DNA of 64,000 nucleotides from Variovorax sp. PCZ-1 (GTDB lineage Bacteria; Pseudomonadota; Gammaproteobacteria; Burkholderiales; Burkholderiaceae_C). Each line of letters opens with the position of its first letter. Position 1 is the first letter of the stretch. The notes under the pieces were generated by a model. It was not told the DNA's origin. It saw nothing but the letters and a program-made list of their open reading frames with translations, and ran no database searches. The stretch lies in the NCBI RefSeq assembly GCF_018413605.1, contig NZ_JAHCDN010000003.1:1-64000 (forward strand), read 5' to 3'. Below are positions 1 to 9,332 of this stretch, piece after piece. The position numbers and the translations under genes are program-made.

Positions 1-161
1 TTGAGTTGCCAAAAGACAAAGAGATGGTCATGCCTGGCGACAACGTGTCCATCAGCGTCAAGCTGATTGCGCCTATCGCTATGGAAGAAGGTCTGCGTTT
101 CGCTATCCGTGAGGGTGGCCGTACCGTGGGCTCTGGCGTTGTGGCTAAGATTGTTAAGTAA
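1..161 (+). CDS. tuf: Elongation factor Tu, C-terminal fragment
   Basis: The frame from base 3 is open to a TAA at 159-161 and gives the last 52 residues of EF-Tu domain 3, including MPGDNVSI and the terminal [17 protein letters not shown]-Tu delivers aminoacyl-tRNA to the ribosome as a GTP complex. The rest of the gene lies upstream of the window. The stop is 19 bases before rpsJ, so the two are probably co-transcribed as the tail of the str operon. Truncation is only the window edge. Confidence 0.95.
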   Translation, partial: ELPKDKEMVMPGDNVSISVKLIAPIAMEEGLRFAIREGGRTVGSGVVAKIVK

Positions 162-180
162 TTGCTAGGACACACATATC

Positions 181-495
181 ATGGCAGCTAAACAAAAAAT
201 CCGCATTCGCCTCAAGGCGTTTGACTACAAACTGATCGACCAATCCGCTGCGGAAATCGTCGATACCGCCAAGCGCACCGGCGCGATTGTCAAAGGCCCC
301 GTGCCTTTGCCAACCCGCATGAAGCGTTTTGACATTCTGCGTTCACCTCACGTCAACAAGACGAGCCGTGACCAGTTTGAAATCCGCACGCACCAGCGTT
401 TGATGGACATCGTTGACCCTACAGACAAGACTGTGGACGCATTGATGAAACTCGACCTGCCAGCTGGCGTGGACGTGGAAATCAAGTTGCAGTAA
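181..495 (+). CDS. rpsJ: 30S ribosomal protein S10
   Basis: A 104-residue protein of normal S10 length, opening [20 protein letters not shown] and ending in the conserved DVEIKLQ region. S10 is part of the 30S head and also the NusE transcription antitermination factor. The ATG follows an AGGA ribosome site about 10 bases upstream. It follows tuf directly. Unlike the classical S10 operon, rplC does not follow: two hairpins and then a convergent gene come next, so here rpsJ ends the str transcript. Confidence 0.97.
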   Translation: MAAKQKIRIRLKAFDYKLIDQSAAEIVDTAKRTGAIVKGPVPLPTRMKRFDILRSPHVNKTSRDQFEIRTHQRLMDIVDPTDKTVDALMKLDLPAGVDVEIKLQ

Positions 496-504
496 TGCAT
501 ACTC

Positions 505-555
505 TTCCCGCTTCGGCGGGAATAAAAAAACCGAGCCTCTGTGCTCGGTTTTTTT
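505..555. terminator. Tandem hairpins ending the tuf-rpsJ transcript
   Basis: Two stems follow rpsJ. The first is TTCCCGC-TTCG-GCGGGAA (505-522). The second is A7-CCGAGC, a CTCTGT loop, then GCTCGG-T7 (524-555). The second has a T tract on either strand and so could stop both rpsJ and the convergent pnt operon. Confidence 0.85.
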
Positions 556-615
556 ATGTGTGAATGCTGCAAGGCAGTTATATCTGCCAATGAATTTATA
601 AGCCTTTTAGGTCTT

Positions 616-659
616 TTTCCGGCATAGATACTGCGCGAACAGCTATTATATTAATAGCA
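616..659 (-). repeat. CTAT-dyad/GCGCAGAT repeat, copy 1 (intergenic)
   Basis: On the minus strand: GCTATTAATATAATAGC, then TGTTCGCGCAGTATCTATGC and CGG. Matches the family consensus (AT-rich CTAT..ATAG dyad, then GCGCAGATTCTATGCCGGCG). It lies between the rpsJ terminator and the pntB stop codon. Confidence 0.8.
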
Positions 660-661
660 AT

Positions 662-2086
662 TTACTCAACAGCCTTGACCATGTGCTCAACGACTTTCTT
701 CGCATCGCCAAACACCATCATGGTTTTGTCCATATAGAAGAGTTCGTTATCTAGGCCAGCGTAGCCTGCAGCCATCGAGCGTTTGTTGACGATCACGGTA
801 CGCGCTTTGTAGGCTTCCAAAATCGGCATGCCGTAAATCGCGCTGCCTTTTTGCAAGGCTGCAGGGTTTACTACGTCATTCGCACCCAAGATGATGGCCA
901 CGTCCGCTTGCTGGAATTCACCGTTGATGTCTTCCATCTCATGCACTTGGTCATACGGCACTTCAGCCTCAGCCAGCAACACGTTCATGTGGCCAGGCAT
1001 GCGCCCTGCCACGGGGTGAATCGCGTATTTCACGTTCACGCCTTTGGCGGTGAGCTTGGCAGCGAGTTCTTTCACGGCATGCTGCGCGCGAGCAACCGCC
1101 AAGCCGTAGCCTGGCACGATGATCACGGTCTCTGCATTGCCGAGCACGAAGGCCGCATCGTCTGCGCTGCCAGACTTCACGGGGCGTTGCTCAGCGGCTG
1201 CGCCGCCAGCAGTGGCCGCATCGCCGCCGAAGCCACCCAAAATCACGTTGAAGAACGAGCGATTCATCGCCTTGCACATGATGTACGACAGAATCGCGCC
1301 GGAGCTGCCCACGAGCGAGCCGGCGATGATGAGCATGGAGTTGTTCAGCGAAAAACCAATGCCTGCTGCTGCCCAGCCCGAGTAGCTGTTGAGCATCGAG
1401 ACCACCACCGGCATATCCGCGCCGCCAATCGGGATGATGATGAGCACGCCGAGCACGAAGGCAATCGCAATCGCTGCCCACAGTGCCCAATCAGCTTGCG
1501 TGGCGGTATACAGCCCAATCAGCGCCAGCATGGCCAGACCCAAGATCAGATTGATCATGTGCTGCCCGCCGAAAGTGACGGGTGCGCCTTGGAAAAGGCG
1601 GAATTTGTATTTGCCGGAGAGTTTGCCAAACGCAATCACCGAGCCACTGAAGGTGATCGCACCGATTACTGCGCCCAATGCCAATTCGAAGCGGTTGCCG
1701 TGCGGAATCGCGCCACCTTTTTCGGTGATCGAAAACGCCCAAGGCTCGATAGCTGTGGCCACGGCAATAAACACCGCTGCCAAGCCAATCATGCTGTGCA
1801 TGAAAGCCACCAACTCAGGCATCTTGGTCATCTCAACCGTCTTGGCCATGTAAGTGCCCAAGCCACCGCCGACCACGAGGCCGAGCAACACCCAAGTCAT
1901 GCCAATGGCTTTGCCACCCGAGAGCTGCACAATCAAAGCGGCCGTGGTCAGCACGGCAATCGCCATGCCGATCATGCCAAACAGATTCCCGCGAATCGAA
2001 GTCGTGGGATGGCTCAAACCCTTCAAGGCTTGAATAAAACAAATAGAAGCCACCAAATACAGCAGCGTGACGACGTTCATGCTCAT
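662..2086 (-). CDS. pntB: NAD(P) transhydrogenase subunit beta
   Basis: A 474-residue membrane protein. The first two thirds hold several hydrophobic helices (domain II), and the last part (about residues 320-474) is the NADP(H)-binding domain III, with PGYGLAVARAQ, RMPGHMNVLLAEA and ILGANDVVNP. The enzyme couples proton entry to hydride transfer from NADH to NADP+ and supplies NADPH. It is the last gene of a three-gene minus-strand operon, 12 bases after pntAB. The three-subunit split is common in bacteria outside the enterics. It converges on rpsJ across the shared terminator. Confidence 0.96.
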   Translation of the reverse strand: MSMNVVTLLYLVASICFIQALKGLSHPTTSIRGNLFGMIGMAIAVLTTAALIVQLSGGKAIGMTWVLLGLVVGGGLGTYMAKTVEMTKMPELVAFMHSMIGLAAVFIAVATAIEPWAFSITEKGGAIPHGNRFELALGAVIGAITFSGSVIAFGKLSGKYKFRLFQGAPVTFGGQHMINLILGLAMLALIGLYTATQADWALWAAIAIAFVLGVLIIIPIGGADMPVVVSMLNSYSGWAAAGIGFSLNNSMLIIAGSLVGSSGAILSYIMCKAMNRSFFNVILGGFGGDAATAGGAAAEQRPVKSGSADDAAFVLGNAETVIIVPGYGLAVARAQHAVKELAAKLTAKGVNVKYAIHPVAGRMPGHMNVLLAEAEVPYDQVHEMEDINGEFQQADVAIILGANDVVNPAALQKGSAIYGMPILEAYKARTVIVNKRSMAAGYAGLDNELFYMDKTMMVFGDAKKVVEHMVKAVE

Positions 2087-2098
2087 CTCAAACGCTCC

Positions 2099-2437
2099 TT
2101 ATTTCGTAGCATTCAGCGCAGATTCTGTGCTGGCAGGAGCCTGTTTTGGCTCTTTTTTCTTAAACATTTCAAGCATCCGGCGAGTTACTAAGAATCCACC
2201 GAACACATTCACTGCTGCTAACGCAACAGCGAGCACGCCCATGGCCTTGGCCACGCCGCCTTCGGTCAACGCAGCAGCGAGCATCGCGCCAACGATCACG
2301 ATGGCTGAGATCGCATTCGTCACCGCCATCAGCGGCGTGTGCAACGCAGGCGTAACAGTCCAAACCACGTGGTAGCCCACATAGATGGCGAGCACAAAGA
2401 TGATGAGGTTGAGGATGGTAGGAGATACGATGTCCAT
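2099..2437 (-). CDS. pntAB: NAD(P) transhydrogenase subunit alpha part 2 (membrane part)
   Basis: A 112-residue protein with a start at MDIVSPTILNL, chosen because AAAAGGAA lies just upstream; an earlier in-frame start would overlap pntAA. It has about three hydrophobic segments (FVLAIYVGYHVVW, ISAIVIVGAML, LAVALAAVNVFGGF) and a charged, Lys-rich tail. This is the membrane portion that is fused to the alpha chain in E. coli but encoded separately here. It forms the proton channel with PntB. The start lies two bases past the pntAA stop, so translation is probably coupled. Confidence 0.93.
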   Translation of the reverse strand: MDIVSPTILNLIIFVLAIYVGYHVVWTVTPALHTPLMAVTNAISAIVIVGAMLAAALTEGGVAKAMGVLAVALAAVNVFGGFLVTRRMLEMFKKKEPKQAPASTESALNATK

Positions 2438-2439
2438 GT

Positions 2440-3588
2440 TTATTTCCTTTTCACTTCGCCAGCTTGGGTCATCAAGCAAGCAGCCACGATGTCGTCTTCC
2501 ATGTCGATTTTCAAGCTCGATGCTGGCTCACCTTTTGCGGCAGGCGGCGCGATGAGCTTGAGGAAGTCCAGCACGTTGCGGGCATAGAGGGCAGATGAGT
2601 CTGCGGCGACGAGTGCGGGAAGATTCGTGTCGCCAATGATGGTCACGCCATGTTTGACGACGGTCTTATCAGCTTCAGACAGCGGGCAATTGCCGCCCAC
2701 ACCGTTTGCGCCTTTGCCCGCAGCAATATCCACAATCACCGAGCCAGGCTTCATGGCTTTAACCATGTCTTCGGTAATCAAGGTAGGTGCAGCGCGGCCT
2801 GGAATCAGCGCAGTGGAAATCACCACATCAGCTGCGGCCACACGCTTAGCGACTTCGAGCTTTTGGCGATCCAGCCAGCTTTGCGGCATGGGTTTGGCAT
2901 ATCCGCCCACGCCAACAGCTGCTTCTTTTTCTTCGTCCGTCTCATACGGCACATCGATGAACTTACCGCCTAGCGATTCGATTTGCTCTTTCACGGAAGG
3001 CCGCACATCGGACGCTTCAATCACTGCACCGAGGCGCTTAGCAGTCGCAATCGCTTGCAAGCCCGCCACGCCTACGCCAAGAATCACCACGCGTGCGGCC
3101 TTGATCGTGCCGGCTGCAGTCATCAGCATGGGGAACAAGCGGCCATAGGCATTCGCGCCCAGCATCACGGCTTTGTAGCCGGCGATATTGGCTTGCGAGG
3201 AGAGTACATCCATGCTTTGCGCACGAGTGGTGCGGGGCGCGGCTTCTAAGGCGAAGCCAGTCACGCCAGCCGATGCCAAACGCTGCAAACCTTCCGTATT
3301 GAAAGGCTCGAGCATGCCGACCAAGGTAGAGCCACTTTTGAGCAGTGACACTTCGGCTGCGGAGGGTGCGCGCACCTTGAGCACCAAGTCGCAAGCATAT
3401 GCGCCAGCTGCATCGGTCATTTGGCAGCCCACGGCTTCAAAAGCACTGTCGATCACACTAGCCGCCTGGCCTGCGCCAGCTTGCACATGTAAAGAATGCC
3501 CTTGGGCGATCAGTTTCTTGGCCGTCTCGGGGGTGACGGCAACCCTGGTTTCTCCCGCCAAAATCTCTGCGGGCACGCCGATGCGCAT
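2440..3588 (-). CDS. pntAA: NAD(P) transhydrogenase subunit alpha part 1 (NAD-binding)
   Basis: A 382-residue soluble domain I related to alanine dehydrogenase. It opens MRIGVPAEILAGETRVAVTP. A Rossmann motif GVGVAGLQAIATAKRLGA followed by IEASDVRP (acid for NAD ribose) lies near residues 170-195. The ISTALIPGRAAP segment and the flexible PMPQSWLDRQ loop are family hallmarks. First gene of the pnt operon. It is divergent from the Nudix gene, so the promoter should lie in 3589-3727. Confidence 0.96.
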   Translation of the reverse strand: MRIGVPAEILAGETRVAVTPETAKKLIAQGHSLHVQAGAGQAASVIDSAFEAVGCQMTDAAGAYACDLVLKVRAPSAAEVSLLKSGSTLVGMLEPFNTEGLQRLASAGVTGFALEAAPRTTRAQSMDVLSSQANIAGYKAVMLGANAYGRLFPMLMTAAGTIKAARVVILGVGVAGLQAIATAKRLGAVIEASDVRPSVKEQIESLGGKFIDVPYETDEEKEAAVGVGGYAKPMPQSWLDRQKLEVAKRVAAADVVISTALIPGRAAPTLITEDMVKAMKPGSVIVDIAAGKGANGVGGNCPLSEADKTVVKHGVTIIGDTNLPALVAADSSALYARNVLDFLKLIAPPAAKGEPASSLKIDMEDDIVAACLMTQAGEVKRK

Positions 3589-3727
3589 GGCTCTCTCCTC
3601 AACTGTTTGTTGGAAAATTTTCGTTGACTCGCAGCTTACACGAGTTTGCGTGGCAAGGGCTCACTAGGCTGGCATCTCTAAGACATTATCGGAATAAACA
3701 ACTTTGACTTACGCATAATCCAAGCAC

Positions 3728-4219
3728 ATGAATTCACCTCAACACCATCAACGCTGGCATCCCAGCGTGACAGTTGCCGCTGTGATCGAGCAGGGCGGTA
3801 AGTTTTTGCTGGTGGAAGAGCACACGCCAGAAGGCCTGCGGCTGAATAATCCTGCCGGTCATCTAGAGCAAGGTGAGAGTTTGCTCCAGGCCTGTGTGCG
3901 AGAAGCTTTGGAAGAAACAGCGCATCCATTCCAGCCCACTGCTTTGCTCGGTATTTATATGAGCCGTTTTCAGCGCCCAACGGCTGGGCAAGATATCACC
4001 TATTTGCGCTTTGCATTCTGCGGCAGCGTGAGCCCACCCCTCGCCGGACAAGCGCTAGACACAGGTATTGTGCGCACCCTCTGGCTCACGCCCGATGAGA
4101 TACGCAACAGTCAAAACAGGCATCGCAGCCCGCTGGTTTTGCGTTGCATGGAAGACTTTCTGAGTGGTCAGCGCATGCCTTTGACAAGCATCCACACCGA
4201 CGCCAGCATCAGCATTTAA
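3728..4219 (+). CDS. Nudix hydrolase, NudJ-like
   Basis: A 163-residue protein. A clear Nudix box GHLEQGESLLQACVREALEE (about residues 43-62) fits G-x5-E-x7-REUxEE, with Thr where Gly is usual at the end. The family hydrolyses nucleoside diphosphates linked to another group using Mg2+. Length and the NPAGHLEQGE context fit the NudJ/YmfB group, known for thiamine-pyrophosphate and nucleotide phosphatase activity. Substrate cannot be set from sequence. Divergent from the pnt operon. In E. coli nudJ sits beside mnmA; here mnmA is about 13 kb away. Confidence 0.85.
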   Translation: MNSPQHHQRWHPSVTVAAVIEQGGKFLLVEEHTPEGLRLNNPAGHLEQGESLLQACVREALEETAHPFQPTALLGIYMSRFQRPTAGQDITYLRFAFCGSVSPPLAGQALDTGIVRTLWLTPDEIRNSQNRHRSPLVLRCMEDFLSGQRMPLTSIHTDASISI

Positions 4220-4229
4220 TCGGTGAACC

Positions 4230-4256
4230 AAAAAAAACGGCCACACAAGGTGGCCG
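4230..4256 (-). terminator. Rho-independent terminator on the minus strand
   Basis: Read on the minus strand: CGGCCAC-CTTGT-GTGGCCG followed directly by eight T residues (stem 4238-4244 with 4250-4256). On the plus strand there is no T tract, so it does not belong to the Nudix gene. It implies a minus-strand transcript starting upstream of hemB. Confidence 0.75.
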
Positions 4257-4430
4257 GGGAAGCCTCTGCTGTCAAACAACGAGGCACCCGCTCAGGGAGG
4301 AAAAGCGGGGAGCGCAATGCGCCCACCGGTAATTTAACAAAGCATGGACAAGCCAACAAGCTCGGATTCGATGGCGTATCGTTAAAAAACAACGAAAAAG
4401 CGATGTTTTGACGGTTACATTCAGCAAACA
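4230..4430 (-). ncRNA. Candidate structured small RNA, unidentified
   Basis: The 350-base gap between the Nudix gene and hemB has no convincing reading frame but ends in a strong minus-strand terminator. Upstream of it on that strand lie further inverted repeats: GCCTC..GAGGC (about 4262-4285) and GGGCGCA-TT-GCGCTCCC (about 4309-4325). A TTGACA at about 4466-4471 could be a -35 box; the -10 is weak. A transcript of roughly 200 bases would result. I compared it with what I remember of 6S RNA and could not make the fold fit, so no family is named. Confidence 0.4.
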
Positions 4431-4489
4431 AGTCGCATAGATGACACCAATGATACTTACTTTGTCAATTCTGACACTCAAATGGCTGA

Positions 4490-5575
<1,086 letters not shown>

Positions 5576-5580
5576 TTTTT

Positions 5581-6153
5581 GTGAGCGCTTCTTTCCTCTC
5601 GATACTGCTGGCCTGCGTTTTGGTGTTTTGGGCATTGGGTGCTTACAACCGCTTGGTGCGTTTGCGCGGCCACGTTGCCCGTAGCTTGCAGGCGCTTGTG
5701 CAGCAGTGGCAAGCACAAGCGCAGGCTGTGGGTGTGAGACTCGAACAGTATGCACAAGGCCGCGAAACCGAATCACAATGGGCGTCGCTGGATGATGATG
5801 CCTTGCGCTGGCGGCCTCTGACGTTATCTGCACGCCAATTTTTGGCATGCCTTGCTGTGCTGCAAGCCAAGCCTCAGCAGATCGCGGCCTTGGATGATTT
5901 ATCGTCCGTCCGTGCAGCGCGTGACATTTTCGAAGCCAACTGGCAGCTGTTGCTCAACACACAAGAGGATTTGGCGGGCGAGAGTGTGCCACCCGACTTG
6001 CAAGTGCTCTGGGCACAACATGAGCCGCTGGCAGCAGAGCGGCTGCGCGATTACAACCAATCAGTGCGGGCCTACATGCAAGCTATTCATCAATTCCCAG
6101 CGCTGCTCTTGGCATGGGTGTTTGGTTTTGGTGCGACGGGCGAGCTGGGCTAA
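5581..6153 (+). CDS. LemA-like membrane-anchored protein
   Basis: A 190-residue protein starting at GTG, six bases after hemB and probably co-transcribed. One N-terminal hydrophobic segment (about residues 5-21) leads into AYNRLVRLRGHVARS. Near the C-terminus comes LRDYNQSVRAYMQAIHQFPA then WVFGF. A membrane anchor, helical arginine-rich segment, and YN..V..Y...I..FP motif are the LemA signature. The role of LemA proteins in bacteria is not well defined. The middle is less conserved, so this is a divergent member. Confidence 0.72.
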   Translation: MSASFLSILLACVLVFWALGAYNRLVRLRGHVARSLQALVQQWQAQAQAVGVRLEQYAQGRETESQWASLDDDALRWRPLTLSARQFLACLAVLQAKPQQIAALDDLSSVRAARDIFEANWQLLLNTQEDLAGESVPPDLQVLWAQHEPLAAERLRDYNQSVRAYMQAIHQFPALLLAWVFGFGATGELG

Positions 6154-6239
6154 ACACAGCGATCGATCGTAGAAACCAGTATGACAAAGCGGCTGGGCGG
6201 GTGATAATCTTGTTTCTTATTTGTGCCTAGGAGACCTTC

Positions 6240-6557
6240 TTGAAATCCCCCGTTCTGATTCTCACGGCCCTGCTGGCTGCCAACCTCCACTTGAGCGCCC
6301 AAGCGCAGACCGTGCAAGACCTCAATATTCGCAGCTTGGCTGCGACCTGTGCCAATTGCCATGGCACGAATGGCAAAGCGCAAGATGGCTCCGCCGTTGT
6401 GAGCCTGGCTGGCATGCCCAAGGATTACATCGTGGCGCAAATGGCGGCCTTCAAAAACGGCACGCGCTCGGCCACGGTCATGCATCAGCTGGCCAAAGGC
6501 TACAGCGATGCGCAGATCGAACAAATCGCAGGCTACTTCGCCGCACAGAAAAAATAA
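6240..6557 (+). CDS. Periplasmic c-type cytochrome, FCSD partner
   Basis: A 105-residue class I cytochrome c. The start is a TTG chosen because AGGAG lies six bases before it. A signal peptide (residues 1-23, ending AQAQ) precedes the haem site CANCHG (about residue 38-43). LAGMPKDYI supplies the probable Met axial ligand. It ends 10 bases before the flavoprotein gene, which suggests it is the haem subunit of a flavocytochrome c complex, accepting electrons from the flavin. The substrate (sulfide is typical) is inferred from the neighbour. Confidence 0.85.
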   Translation: MKSPVLILTALLAANLHLSAQAQTVQDLNIRSLAATCANCHGTNGKAQDGSAVVSLAGMPKDYIVAQMAAFKNGTRSATVMHQLAKGYSDAQIEQIAGYFAAQKK

Positions 6558-6567
6558 GGAGCGCCCC

Positions 6568-7872
6568 ATGATTGCCCGCAGAAGTTTTATCCAATCCTCC
6601 GCTGCTCTTTCCATGCTGGGCTTGGCTGGTTGCGCCAGCACGCCGAGTGAGCAAGCCATTCCCAGCAAAGCACGCGTCGTGGTGATTGGCGGCGGCTATG
6701 GCGGCGCAACTGCCGCCAAGTATGTTCGTCTGCTGTCTGACTACAAAATCGATGTGGTGCTGATCGAGCCTAACGATGCCTTCGTCTCCTGCCCGATTTC
6801 CAACCTCGTGATCGGAGGCAGCAAGCAGATCAAGGACGTCACCAGCGCCTATGGCGGCCTGTCCAAGAATCATGGCGTGACCATGGTCAAAGATTTGGTG
6901 ACAGAAATTGATGCCACGCGCCGCGTTGTGACGCTGGCGCGCGGTGCACAAATTGGCTACGACAAATTGGTGGTCTCTCCGGGTATTGATTTGCTGTGGG
7001 GCACGATTGAAGGCCTGCGCCAAGCCAGTGATGCGGGGCAGGTTCTGCAAGCCTGGAAAGCTGGCCCTGAAACTGTGGCCTTGCGCAAACAGCTCATGGA
7101 CATGCCTGATGGCGGCACCTATGCCATCACGATTCCTGTGGCGCCCTATCGCTGCCCACCTGGCCCTTATGAGCGCGCTTGCCAAGTGGCTTGGTATTTC
7201 AAGCAAGCCAAGCCACGCTCTAAAGTGCTGATTTTGGATGGCAACCCAGATGTGACTTCTAAAGCCGCATTGTTCAAGAAAGTCTGGGCTGATCAATACA
7301 AGGGCATCATCGAATACCGTGGCAATCACAATGTCACTGCGGTCGATGCGAAAACCAACACTGTCAAGTTTGATGTGCAAGACGATGTGAAGGCTCAAGT
7401 GCTCAATGTCATCCCCGCCATGCGCGCTGGCCGCATTGCCGTACAAACCGGGCTCAACAACCAAGCCAATGGCCGCTGGTGTGGCGTGAATTATCAAAAC
7501 TTTGAATCCACTGCGGCAAAAAATATTCATGTGCTCGGCGATGCGATTCAAATCGCTCCCGCCATGCCCAAGAGCGGCCATATGGCCAACAGCCATGCCA
7601 AAGTAGCCGCTGCGGCCATCGTGGCCGAGCTCTCAGGTTGGGAAATCAATGCCAATCCGATGCTCACCAACACCTGCTACAGCTTTGTGAACGACAAAGA
7701 AGTGGTGCATGTGGCGAGCGTGCATGAATATGTGTCGGCAGAGAAGACCTTCAAGACTGTGGCTGGCTCCGGCGGCGTTTCGGCCATCGATCTCAAGCCC
7801 GAAGTCACGCAGTTGGAAGGTGTGTATGCGATGAATTGGGCTCAAAATATCTGGGCGGATACACTCGCCTGA
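6568..7872 (+). CDS. Flavocytochrome c sulfide dehydrogenase-type flavoprotein
   Basis: A 434-residue protein starting at MIARRSFIQSSA, with a twin-arginine signal and a CAS lipobox-like site near residue 22. The FAD-binding motif VVVIGGGYGGATAAK follows. The family's redox-active Cys pair appears as PYRCPPGPYE and the distal NTCYSFV. FAD-containing FccB/SoxF proteins oxidise sulfide in the periplasm and pass electrons to a cytochrome c, here encoded just upstream. Sulfide oxidation is a family inference; a related reductase role cannot be excluded. Confidence 0.85.
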   Translation: MIARRSFIQSSAALSMLGLAGCASTPSEQAIPSKARVVVIGGGYGGATAAKYVRLLSDYKIDVVLIEPNDAFVSCPISNLVIGGSKQIKDVTSAYGGLSKNHGVTMVKDLVTEIDATRRVVTLARGAQIGYDKLVVSPGIDLLWGTIEGLRQASDAGQVLQAWKAGPETVALRKQLMDMPDGGTYAITIPVAPYRCPPGPYERACQVAWYFKQAKPRSKVLILDGNPDVTSKAALFKKVWADQYKGIIEYRGNHNVTAVDAKTNTVKFDVQDDVKAQVLNVIPAMRAGRIAVQTGLNNQANGRWCGVNYQNFESTAAKNIHVLGDAIQIAPAMPKSGHMANSHAKVAAAAIVAELSGWEINANPMLTNTCYSFVNDKEVVHVASVHEYVSAEKTFKTVAGSGGVSAIDLKPEVTQLEGVYAMNWAQNIWADTLA

Positions 7873-7874
7873 TC

Positions 7875-9332
7875 TTGAATCAACCCAACTCCAACAAACC
7901 AGCAGTGCGGGTGGTGAAAGCCACCCGCACTGCTTTGCCCAACGCGAAAAGCGTCGCTCAAATCAAATCTGCGCCCACCACACTGGCGCATCAGCTTCAG
8001 CAAGTTGCTAACTTTTTGATAGCACTTCGCGCAGGTCATTCCTGGGCTACAGCCCAATTTGATATAGAAAATACACAGCGCGCAGGTGTTCAAGCCATCA
8101 CTTTCGCTGTGCTACGCCATCTTGGCCAAGCGCATGCGCTGCGCGTCGCGCTTGCCCCGAAAAGACCCGTGCCTGCTGCGGATGCTTTGCTCACCGCTGC
8201 ATTGGCATTGCTCTGCGCGCAAGATCCAGAAAACCCACCGCCCGGCGCTGCATATCGGGATGATGTGATCGTGAGCCAAGCGGTGGAGGCGATCAAGCTG
8301 CAGCGGCAGCTCGCACCACAATCGAGCTTCATCAATGCTTGTTTGCGCCGCTTTTTGCGTGAGCGCGGCGCGCTGATGCAAAGCTTGCGTGGCAATCTGG
8401 AAGCGCAGTTCAACCATCCGATCTGGTGGGTGCGCCAAGTGCAGCGCGATTGGCCGGATCACTGGCAAGCTCTGCTGCATGCTAATCGCTACAGTGCACC
8501 ACTGACCTTGAGAGTAAATGAACAAAAAAGCTCATTCGCCGGCATGAAATCTGCGCTGAATGCTACTGAATTCATAGTGAACACAGAAATGCAGGCTGTG
8601 GCACATACTGGCTTGGAGCTCTCTCGCAGTCTGCCTGTTTCACAATTACCGGGCTATGCTGAGGGCTGGTTTTCAGTGCAGGATGCAGCGGCGCAATTGG
8701 CTGCGCCTTTACTCATGCAAGCTGTATCTAGCCAAAAGAGCGCAAAGCCTCTGCGTATTCTGGACGCCTGCGCTGCGCCTGGCGGCAAAACCTCTCATCT
8801 GCTCGAATGGGCGGCTGCTCGAAATATTCCCCTCGAAGTGATTGCGCTCGACGTGGATGGCCAGCGCTGTGAGCGCATTGAAGACAATTTGAAACGTTTG
8901 GGGCTTAAAGCTCGCATCATCGTCGCGGATGCCGCCGATCCCTCAGCTTGGCATGATGGCCAGCCTTTTGACGGCATCCTGCTCGACGCACCTTGCACGG
9001 CCAGCGGAATCGTGCGCCGACATCCTGACATTCCTTGGCTGCGGCGCGATACCGATATTTCTGGCTTGGCATCACAGCAAAAGCGATTGCTACAGGCCTT
9101 GTGGCCACTTGTGAAAGAGGGTGGCGCGCTGCTGTACTGCACCTGCTCGGTGTTCAAGGCTGAAGGCTCCGCGCAGATCGAAGCGTTTGTTGCAAACAAC
9201 ACTGATGCCCAGTCTTTACCTGCTCCTGGGCATTTGTTGCCCTTAAAAAGTGCTGATTTGAGTCCCATGCCTGAAAATTCATTGGGTGGGCATGACGGAT
9301 TTTTCTACGCGCTACTGCGCAAGCGGTCTTAA
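7875..9332 (+). CDS. rsmB: 16S rRNA m5C967 methyltransferase
   Basis: A SAM-dependent RNA cytosine-C5 methyltransferase of about 485 residues. An N-terminal NusB-like helical domain is followed by the Rossmann domain with ILDACAAPGGKTSHLLE (SAM motif I), LDAPCTASGIVRRHPDI (motif IV Cys) and LLYCTCSVFKAEGS (catalytic Cys). The start is unclear: no ATG and no good ribosome site. TTG at 7875 or TTG at 7935, just past the hairpin, are candidates. Two copies of the window's repeat family lie in frame (8005-8046 and 8535-8579), between conserved blocks. Confidence 0.92.
   Translation: MNQPNSNKPAVRVVKATRTALPNAKSVAQIKSAPTTLAHQLQQVANFLIALRAGHSWATAQFDIENTQRAGVQAITFAVLRHLGQAHALRVALAPKRPVPAADALLTAALALLCAQDPENPPPGAAYRDDVIVSQAVEAIKLQRQLAPQSSFINACLRRFLRERGALMQSLRGNLEAQFNHPIWWVRQVQRDWPDHWQALLHANRYSAPLTLRVNEQKSSFAGMKSALNATEFIVNTEMQAVAHTGLELSRSLPVSQLPGYAEGWFSVQDAAAQLAAPLLMQAVSSQKSAKPLRILDACAAPGGKTSHLLEWAAARNIPLEVIALDVDGQRCERIEDNLKRLGLKARIIVADAADPSAWHDGQPFDGILLDAPCTASGIVRRHPDIPWLRRDTDISGLASQQKRLLQALWPLVKEGGALLYCTCSVFKAEGSAQIEAFVANNTDAQSLPAPGHLLPLKSADLSPMPENSLGGHDGFFYALLRKRS
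7901..7934. terminator. Perfect 14-bp hairpin between FCSD gene and rsmB
   Basis: AGCAGTGCGGGTGG (7901-7914), loop TGAAAG, CCACCCGCACTGCT (7921-7934), with no mismatch. No T tract follows, so it may end or stabilise the upstream cytochrome operon mRNA rather than be a textbook terminator. It lies inside rsmB if the upstream start is used, which argues for a start at TTG 7935. Confidence 0.5.
8005..8046 (+). repeat. Repeat family, copy 2 (inside rsmB)
   Basis: GCTAACTTTTTGATAGCAC then TTCGCGCAG; the right end has drifted. Read in frame as VANFLIALRAGHSW in the N-terminal helical domain. Confidence 0.6.
8535..8579 (-). repeat. Repeat family, copy 3 (inside rsmB, reversed)
   Basis: Minus strand: CACTATGAATTCAGTAGCA, then TTCAGCGCAGATTTCATGCC and GGCGAA. 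Nearly full consensus. In the gene frame it encodes FAGMKSALNATEFIV. Confidence 0.8.

Noticed and set aside
851-2191. A long plus-strand open frame opposite pntB and pntAB
   Set aside because: It is antisense to strongly conserved genes, has a His/Arg/Gln-rich composition typical of a shadow frame, and no ribosome site.
4230-4430. 6S RNA as identity of the minus-strand transcript
   Set aside because: CCCTGAGC appears, but I could not form the long rod with a central bubble, and only about 50 bases follow to the terminator.
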